Part shown: in pieces, positions 57,210-64,000 of the stretch
Numbering within the stretch: position 1 is the first letter of the stretch
Layout: each line of letters begins with the position of its first letter
From: Eunapius fragilis
Lineage: Eukaryota > Porifera > Demospongiae > Spongillida > Spongillidae
DNA: 64,000 bases
Direction of reading: 5' to 3'
NCBI GenBank assembly: GCA_963681505.1
Contig: OY811971.1
Location: 16,838,434-16,902,433, forward strand
Position numbers and translations under genes: made by a program
Notes under the pieces: model-generated
What the model was told of the DNA's origin: nothing
What the model saw: the letters and a program-made list of their open reading frames with translations, nothing else
The model's database searches: none

Positions 57210-57606
57210 TCGACCGCAAATGTTATTATATGTACATAAGTAGAACACGAGTGTTCATATGCATGTTTTTAAATTTATTTTTATTTTTACAGTGTAAACT
57301 TGGATGTACCATGTATACTAATATACAATCAGTGATATAAAGTAGGTGGTAGTCATATGCATGTAGGTTAATTTTTATGTGTGCAAATATATATGCATGC
57401 ACAATACGCAATACAACTTTCAGTATAAGAGGGCCAAAGTCATTTACAGCAGTAGACCACCTGCAACACACGCAGCCAACATGTAATGCATCCACGACAA
57501 GCGTTGGAAGGGTATGGCAGAGTTGGTCGGGGCTAAAAGAAATGTTGTATCGAGACAGGGTTAAGCATTAATATCTAGCCTATAGCCACACATGTGGTCA
57601 ACTCAC

Positions 57607-60600
57607 CTGTGATGGTTGTGCCAGATGTAGTGTAACTGGTGGTTGCAAGTTCTATGGTGGGAGATGGTGAACTGATATAGCAACTCAATAGAAGAGCAAC
57701 TCACCATAATACACTGTGGCTTGAGTGATGGTTGTGGGGTTACTGATCAGACCAATAGCATTCACCAGCTGGACATGGATGGTGTAGGTGGAGTTACCAT
57801 GGAGACCAACCAGAGTAGCCGATGTCAGTGTAGTGAAGTTCTGTGTACCAGTCCCTTCCCCGGGGTACCTGTCCACCTCATAACTTATGAGAACTGATGT
57901 CAGCGGAGAGTACCCGTCAAACCCATTCGTCCAACTGAGAGAGAGGGAGGAGGTGTCTGAACGAACAACAACCAGTTTGGACGGAGAATCAGGAGGTACT
58001 GGGGACGAAAAAGGGAAATGTTAATGGACACCGGGCTACGCCGATCTATGCGATTAGCACTCTACTGCACATGCCTGCAGGTGCCTAGCAAATTTGCTTA
58101 TACTTCAAGATGCACATGGAAGGTTAATAGCTTCGTTCAAGCGGATCGATTACATCACCGCTACGTGTAATTTCACGTACATAGAGGTATGTAGTCTATC
58201 CGCTGCACTGACATGGATTTGGTGAGATTTCATATGAATGAACTATTTTCCTGCACATTTAACTATACACAGTGCAGTGATGATGGTTTTCAAGAATTTA
58301 ACCGTATTTGAAATGTTGTTCTGACCACTTGAGAAATAAGGTGAGGGGAAAATATACGAGGGGGAGGGTGTGTGTGTATATGTGTGTGTATGTGTGTGTG
58401 TGTATGTGTGTGTGTGTGCGTATGTGTGAATACTTCTGCCATTATTAAAATGTCTCCATATCCCAGGGCAAAGGGCAAAATACTGACAGGAGCCAAGGAT
58501 GAAATAGGACTTAATCTAATTCAATTCTCCACTTTAAAACGGATGACTAATTAATGTGGGGTTTAGTGCGTTAGTGCCCTTGTTGGAGGCCCTGATCTTA
58601 CTTATGACTGTGCACCCGCATTCTACATGTTTGAGAGGGGCCTCTGATTTTTAAATTGTGAGCTTGATCCGCTGCATCGGCTGTCTGAAGCCCGCAATCA
58701 TGCCGCCAATGACGTTTGTAACTGTTTGGGCTGGGTTTGCTGTTGAGACATATCATTTTTGGGGAGAGGAAGCCAGTGGGCGTATCGACATGCAGACTTG
58801 CTGCGCTCGCACCGCGTGTCCTAAGTTATGCTGCATGCGATGGTCAGCGTTGTACGCTGGAAGGCTAAGCATATTCCTAGACAGAGCCAACTCAAGGGCC
58901 ATATTGGATCGGTCAGCAGCGTATTGTCTCAAGTAACCCTATATATAATAATATATAATATTATAAATAAATATATCTTTTTTTGGAAAAAAAACAAACT
59001 CTTTTGATGGTTTTTATTTTTAATTTACACCAATACATCGCTAATGTCGGTCGCTATTTCGGCGCCTTTGCTGCATTATAACACCACTGTTTTTAGGGAC
59101 AATAGGAGGAGGGACACGGGGCCGCATTTGGAGCCCACGGGGGGGGGGGGGGGGGGGGAGGAGGAGATGGGGTGGGAGGTGGCCAACGCAACCTGCTATG
59201 TATCTCGTACGTATATGCTGAGAGAAACTCACCCTGAACGTTCAACTGAACGGTTCTTGATGACACGCCCCTTGAGTTTGAAGCCCTGCAGATGTAGGTA
59301 CCATTGTCCGCTCCTCCGACTAGGGACGAGATGGTGAGGGATGTGGAGGTGTTGGTGGACTGGATGATGAAACGAGACTGGGAGATTATCGTGCTTCCAT
59401 TGGGTGAGATCCATGTCACATTAGGGACTGGGAGGCCATCAAAGGTGCAATTCAATTGAATACTGAGGCTTTGCGGTACGTAGATGGGGGATGCCTGAGA
59501 TATCACAGCAGTGGGAGCATCTAAAGGGGAACGAGGGCTAAGCAAGGAGGAACACACGCTGGCTACATTACTTACAATAAACGACTACGAGGGTGGAGCT
59601 TGATATATTGGCCACGTTGTTGGCATTTGGGATCAGCTTCGTGATGCACGTGTAGACACCGGCATCCAAGCGACTTGCACTGGATAGGGAATAGGTCACT
59701 TGCGTTGATATCCCGCTCCCTGTCGAGTTATACCACGATTGACCCATTAGTGCAACGACAGAGGAACTAACAGTGATCACGTTGCTACATATCAGGTTCA
59801 ATGTATCCATTTCGTTCACATAGGTCACAACTTGAGGTTGTACTGGTACTGCTATGTCCACTGTGGAAGAGAAGGATTTTAGGTTCAGCAATGCGAGCAT
59901 GCAGGGTGTCTGCATACCTGTGCTGACGATTGTAACAGCCCCTCCTGTAGAATAACAGCCGACCTGTGGGCCACCAATGAACATGGTAGCTGGCGATGTC
60001 ACATAGAGTATGTAAGGTGCTGAGGGTATGGGAGATGGGTTACTAAATCCACTAATGGCCCATTGAGAGTTGGCTGTATCAGAGCATATAAGACACACAG
60101 GAGCAGTCTGGGTGATGATAACTGGGAGAGCTGTACCAATTGTGTAGTTGTACAGACATGGTTGGCTGTTAGCTGAATGGGGAGAACAAAATTAGTCTTC
60201 GGTACGTACATGGCTTTAGTCTCCTACACACTCCTAGGTTGATCATATAGCTTACAGTATGACATGAAATATGTGTATAGTGGGGCGTCCCCCGACCTTA
60301 GCGTGTACGCAGCGACATGTAGATGCTATGTATGGGCAGGCGACGCCCCACTTTAGTGAATATGTTATAATACATGTATGCTTAGATGGGGTCGTGGCAG
60401 CGAAAAGGGACCTAACGCATGTCATATAAATTTTCTAGCAAGGAACTTCAAAGTTGACTCATGAAATTAAAATGCATTTACGCGTTAGTACAAATTCAGG
60501 CCACTGTAAGTCCTTGATGGACTAATTTCTAGTCATAAGAAAGACGTTGTAGAGGACATAGTAAGTGAAAATATGCGCTAGGTCTCTTTTCGCTGCCATG

Positions 60601-61240
60601 ATCCCATATATCAAGCACCAATCAACTCTTTTCCAAGGTCACATTTGGAGACATATATAGTAGCAGTTCAGCTCTTGCACAAACATCTGGCGTTGCTAGT
60701 ACGCGTGACGGATTATAGCTCTATATCTTAATGATTTGACAATTAAGGATACATGCATAGCTGCCGGATAATTATTGATTTGTCCTCCTCTGACCGTTCT
60801 AACTGAACCTGACCCCCGGCCCCGTATGACGGCTTTAATGCTCTCAATGAAACCCTCCCACTAGCTAGGACATGCATGCATGAAGAATGTGGATAATGCT
60901 AACTGAGCATCTCGGCACATGAATCACAGTCGAAACTTTCACTAAAGCTACGCCGCATGAGCGCCTAGCCTGTGCAGACGGCATTGATGCGGGGCTTACG
61001 GAAGGGTCCTAGCGCATTATTGGTATATACCAAATAATAGCACAACTTTTCAATACATTACGCCTTCACCATTATCGCAGAATATATTATTATGATATAG
61101 CGCAAAAAGACACTCCGCTGTAACTTTTCATGCATTAGGCGGTAAAGCACATTACCCTCACTATGCCATTGTCACCCACCTCGGCCAACAAGTCCACACA
61201 CGAATAACGTAACAACAGAGTTGATCACAAAACGAGCCAT
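57607..61240 (-). CDS. Secreted or receptor protein: signal peptide, two Ig domains, FN3 domain (3' end not found)
   Basis: Six exons: 61240-61180, 60172-59918, 59860-59576, 59520-59233, 57998-57705 and 57651-57607. Each junction is phase 1 and GT-AG, typical of extracellular domain-shuffled genes. About 409 residues are covered. Exon 1 is a signal peptide ('MARFVINSVVTLFVCGL'). Exon 2 is a Cys-containing region of unknown fold. Exon 3 is an Ig-like domain ('LNLICSN', 'LDAGVYTC'). Exon 4 is a second Ig domain ('IQLNCTFDGLPVPNVTW', 'DNGTYICRASNS'). Exon 5 is an FN3 domain ('PPDSPSKLVVVRSDTSSLSL', 'YTIHVQLVNAIG'). Exon 6 is a Thr/Ser-rich stalk and is less certain. No membrane segment or kinase was found before 57600, so the rest lies downstream in unrecognised exons or outside the window. 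Likely an adhesion or receptor protein. Confidence 0.8.
58368..58428. repeat. (TG)n microsatellite, interrupted
   Basis: TG/CA run in intron 4 of the Ig/FN3 gene. Confidence 0.9.
58640..58936 (+). pseudogene. Retroelement-like C-terminal module, remnant C
   Basis: Plus-strand frame contains 'AVETYHFWGEEA' and 'LYAGRLSIFLDRANSRAILD', matching the last part of remnants A and B. It lies antisense in intron 4 of the Ig/FN3 gene. Confidence 0.45.
59141..59159. repeat. Poly-G tract
   Basis: G run of about 18 in the same intron, followed by 'aggaggagatgggg'. Confidence 0.9.
60279..60353. mobile_element. ~75-bp inverted-repeat mini-element
   Basis: 'gtggggcgtc' at about 60281 and 'gacgccccac' at about 60342, in intron 1 of the Ig/FN3 gene. 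Confidence 0.55.
60388..60605. mobile_element. MITE with GGCAGCG termini, copy 2
   Basis: Ends 'ggggtcgtggcagcg' and 'cgctgccatgatccc', inner 'gggacctaacgcat' and 'atgcgctaggtctc'. A further fragment ('gggtcctagcgcatta') is near 61003. Confidence 0.75.
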
Positions 61241-61388
61241 ATCGGAGGCTTGACCTTCAACTGAGCTAGCGGTGGATCTATAGAAGGAAGAGGGCGTGTT
61301 TGCTACAAAGATATGAATGCGCAATGTTAGTCACTCGCGGTGAATACAATAATAAGAACCCAACCTGTGATTAACAATTGGGATTATT

Positions 61389-62100
61389 ATGACAGCTCAG
61401 CTGCTTTCCCCAGGGCATTTGAGATCTAAGTCGGTGGTTCAGCAAGGTGATAGATCCCCCAAGCTGGATCTCTTCAAAGTTCTTTTGGACATGTCCTCTT
61501 ATGCTGACAAGGCTAGCCTGCATGCTGTCTGTTTCCTCTCCTCATGCAGCATGATGGCTACTATCACTCCTTCAGAGCTAGGGTCTCGGTCTCCATCCTG
61601 ACCCTTCCCAATTCCAGGTTGGTGGCTTGGCCAGGACGTTCCTATGGTTCTTGCTGCCTACTGTGCCCCTGAATTGCTCTAGATCCACTGGGCCATCACA
61701 CTGTTACTTGCAAAAGGGGTGGCGATGCTGTTCCTTATTTCATCATGTTCTTGTGGAGTCCAGTCTGCAAGCTCATTTGGGTGTCCAGGTGGAAATGAGT
61801 TAGCAACGTTACTCCCAATCACACCACACTCCTCCTGCTGACCTTTTAGTTCCAAACTGGGTCCTGGGGCAGAGCAGCTTTCGACCTGTCTATCACATCC
61901 CCACTTAATCCCACAACTATTTTGGAAGCGAGTGTGACAACATGAGCAGCTGCTTGGACCACTGAGCAAATAAAGCACTGTTCAAATGATGCCAAATGTG
62001 ACACACTGTCTTGGGTCAGTGTACCATTGGTGGTGGAATCATATGGAGTTTGGTGAAAGGAGGCTTTGGAGTCTATCTCCTAGCTAGTTTCACGTTTAGC
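61389..62100 (+). pseudogene. Retroelement-like C-terminal module, remnant D
   Basis: Frame pieces include 'LSPGHLRSKSVVQQGDRSPK' and 'LFKVLLDMSSYADKASL' (61389-61600), then after several frame breaks 'LDLSITSPLNPTT', 'LSWVSVPLVVESYGVW' near 61870-62070. Same family as remnant A, plus sequence upstream of it not seen in the others. Confidence 0.45.
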
Positions 62101-62800
62101 CACTTGATCCTCAAAGGTAAAGTCAGTGGATTCCAGACAGCCTTAAAATGGTGGCTAGGTGTTGACATGTTTGGTGGTAGTAGGTGCCCATCTTGTTCAA
62201 CCCAGTCGTTAGATCCTTTAGGTCACCATGCCCTAACATGAAAATACAATGGGGAAGTAGTGTCACAACACAACCAACTCAGGAATACCTGTTTTGAATC
62301 CTGCAGACAGGCTGGTGTTGGTGGACAAATGGAGGTAGGAAGTGGCTTGGAACATGATGAACGACGCATCTGGCCAGCTGATGTTCTAGTGCCAAATTGA
62401 TATCTGAGGAAACCTGTGGCTTTTGATCTCATAGTTGCATCACCGCTTAATCAAAGCATCCTCACTGAAGCATGTTAGTCTGCGGGATCATCTGCCCAAG
62501 TTTCAGAACAAAGGAAACATGCCTCTAATGATGTTAACTGCGCAGAGCTAGGTTGGTCTTGCATACCATATCCTGTTCAAACTAATTGCTGCTGGCATGG
62601 GGAGATAATCTTTCACGTCTTCCCTCTCGCAAGGCTGCTAGACTAAGTTGCTCTAAATCTCGTGCCACCTCAATAGGCTCAAGCTGGTTCTTGTCAGAGC
62701 AAATGCAGAATGCTGCTATCCCATCAGCTCTGACATCACGGCTTAACTACTATAGGTTGACATTCAGCTGTCTAGTCATAGTCGTGTCAGTATTTTGTGC
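62101..62800 (+). pseudogene. Retroelement-like C-terminal module, remnant E
   Basis: Directly follows remnant D: 'TALKWWLGVDMFGGSRCPSC' and 'LDPLGHHALT', a stop, then 'QHNQLRNTCFESCRQAG', 'RRIWPADVLVPN', 'KPVAFDLIVASPLNQS' and 'LGWSCIPYPVQ'. Multiple stops. Tandem to D, so either a duplicated element end or one element interrupted. Confidence 0.5.
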
Positions 62801-62899
62801 GTGATTTATTATTATTATTATTTATTATTTTTACAATGCTACCAGGGGAGCACACAACCAACCAAGTTCTTTGCATTTTGCATCATATTTTAATAATAA

Positions 62900-63400
62900 T
62901 TATTATACACCTTATTTCAAATGACCATGCACAAAACCCTCAAGCAGGTCCATTGTTTTGGCGTTGCGTGACCTTGCGAGGAAAGCACGGGTATTGGCTC
63001 GAACCAAAAAGAGACTCAAATCTGCCATAGATGGAATTTATAGCATAGCAGCCTTTGAGGAATTTCCTTGTGCCGCAAGTCGTACTGCTAGTTGTGCAAA
63101 AAACTGGCCTGCTGTTCTTCCCCATGCACCAAATGTCTCCACCACTAGTGGAACACACTTCCAACCCAGTTCGGAGCAGATGGGATCATTACGTGTGTGT
63201 TTCTCTTAACTGTGACTGTCTAGCTGCTGCACCTGCAACCACACCCGCTTCAGACAAAATGCTTGATTTTAAGCGGAGAAGTGACGGATACAGCAATGGC
63301 TGCAGGCTTATCACTAGTGGACCAGCTTGGAATCAGTACATCGACATGCAGGCCTTGTTAGCGACCCAAACCCGCATCAGCTTCCAGTTTTGGGTTTAGC
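62900..63400 (-). pseudogene. Retroelement-like C-terminal module, remnant F (opposite strand)
   Basis: Minus-strand reading gives 'RNDPICSELGWKCVPLVVET' and 'FGAWGRTAGQFFAQLAVRLA', a stop, then 'LSLFLVRANTRAFLAR'. Less decayed than D and E. Confidence 0.5.
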
Positions 63401-63484
63401 AGAGCTCTTTGGCAAAATTCAAAAATAAAATTACGTAGAATATTATGGCGAGCCACTACATCTCCCCCAAATTTGCGTGATAAT

Positions 63485-63812
63485 AATCTGAACCTGCGGC
63501 AGCAGGTTCAATATAGGATTGATTGAGGGTTGATGAATGTCATTAATAAAACTTAACTAGCGTCTGGAGGGACAACGGAGAAACGGATCGCTTATCTCTT
63601 TATCGCGGCGGTATGAGTCGTGTATTTATTTTTGCATCTGTATTTATTGAGTCATTATTCTTTGTTGTATCAAAATAAAATCTGAACCTGCGGCAGCACG
63701 TTCAATATAGGATTGATTGAGGGTTGATGAAGTCATTAATAAAACTTCTCTAGCGTCTGGAGGGACAACGGAGAAACGGATCGCTTACTCTTTATCGCGA
63801 TGGAATGAGAGC
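63485..63812. repeat. ~130-bp direct repeat, two copies 195 bp apart
   Basis: 63485-63620 and 63680-63812 share 'ctgaacctgcggcagca', 'ttcaatataggattgattga' and 'gtctggagggacaacggaga' with few differences. No gene seen from 63400 to the window end. Confidence 0.85.
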
Positions 63813-64000
63813 ACAACGATCTACAGTTCTACGTTGGTACCGTGTCATAAAACGGTGTGGTTATAGAGAAACAAACAATTTCCTGTTTCTCGTGCCCAGT
63901 CCTAAAATAATTCTCCATCGTCGTCTTCTTCTTAGGAAGGTATAACTCGAGCTAGGAACGGTTTAGAAGGACGGGAATAGTACCAATCGCTTCGAAATTT

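Noticed and set aside
59093-59557. 154-codon minus-strand ORF as a complete gene
   Set aside because: Only 59233-59520 is coding (an Ig exon); the rest reads into the intron and poly-C tract.

Overview
The window is eukaryotic and most likely from a demosponge-like marine invertebrate. Genes are split by short GT-AG introns, intergenic DNA is full of MITEs, microsatellites and long poly-G/poly-C runs, and an ankyrin-Roc-COR-Death gene is of a type I associate with sponges (also seen in other basal animals). I cannot name the species; a cnidarian is the main alternative. Gene models were built by hand by matching splice sites and checking reading phase at every junction.

Layout. 0-8.5 kb: decayed mobile-element genes (a SWIM/YqaJ-type fragment, a '(E/D)CQTD' repeat protein), a His-rich-looking minisatellite and a diverged segmental duplication. 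8.6-14.1 kb (+): the 3' part of an ankyrin-Roc-COR-Death gene. 14.5-19.1 kb: an array of direct and inverted copies of a ~1.2 kb unit with very long palindromes. 19.7-20.2 kb (-): decayed integrase. 21.8-33.0 kb (-): a complete seven-exon kelch gene whose second intron holds a complete 7.5 kb CACTA/EnSpm-like transposon (24227-31750). That transposon carries two intact, divergently transcribed, multi-exon genes: a tnp2-type transposase of about 853 aa and a BEN-domain protein of about 613 aa with fourteen 20-residue repeats. Their start codons are 67 bp apart.

33-50 kb: mobile-element territory. It holds a broken transposase-like gene, a hAT element with a perfect 8-bp target duplication, minisatellites, an integrase fragment, several remnants of one retroelement-like C-terminal module, a G55 tract inside a MITE, a TTAA-flanked MITE, a single-domain CARD-like ORF with one stop, and a long palindrome. 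50.7-55.5 kb (+): a four-exon CD225/dispanin-like two-pass membrane protein whose introns hold two transposons. 56-57 kb: MITEs, one with an exact 9-bp target duplication. 57.6-61.2 kb (-): the 5' part of a secreted or receptor protein with signal peptide, two Ig domains and an FN3 domain. 61.4-64 kb: more remnants of the retroelement-like module and a 130 bp direct repeat.

Host genes that look functional are the Roco-Death gene, the kelch gene, the CD225-like gene and the Ig/FN3 gene. Intact mobile genes are the two CACTA genes. The rest of the coding-like sequence is mostly decayed.
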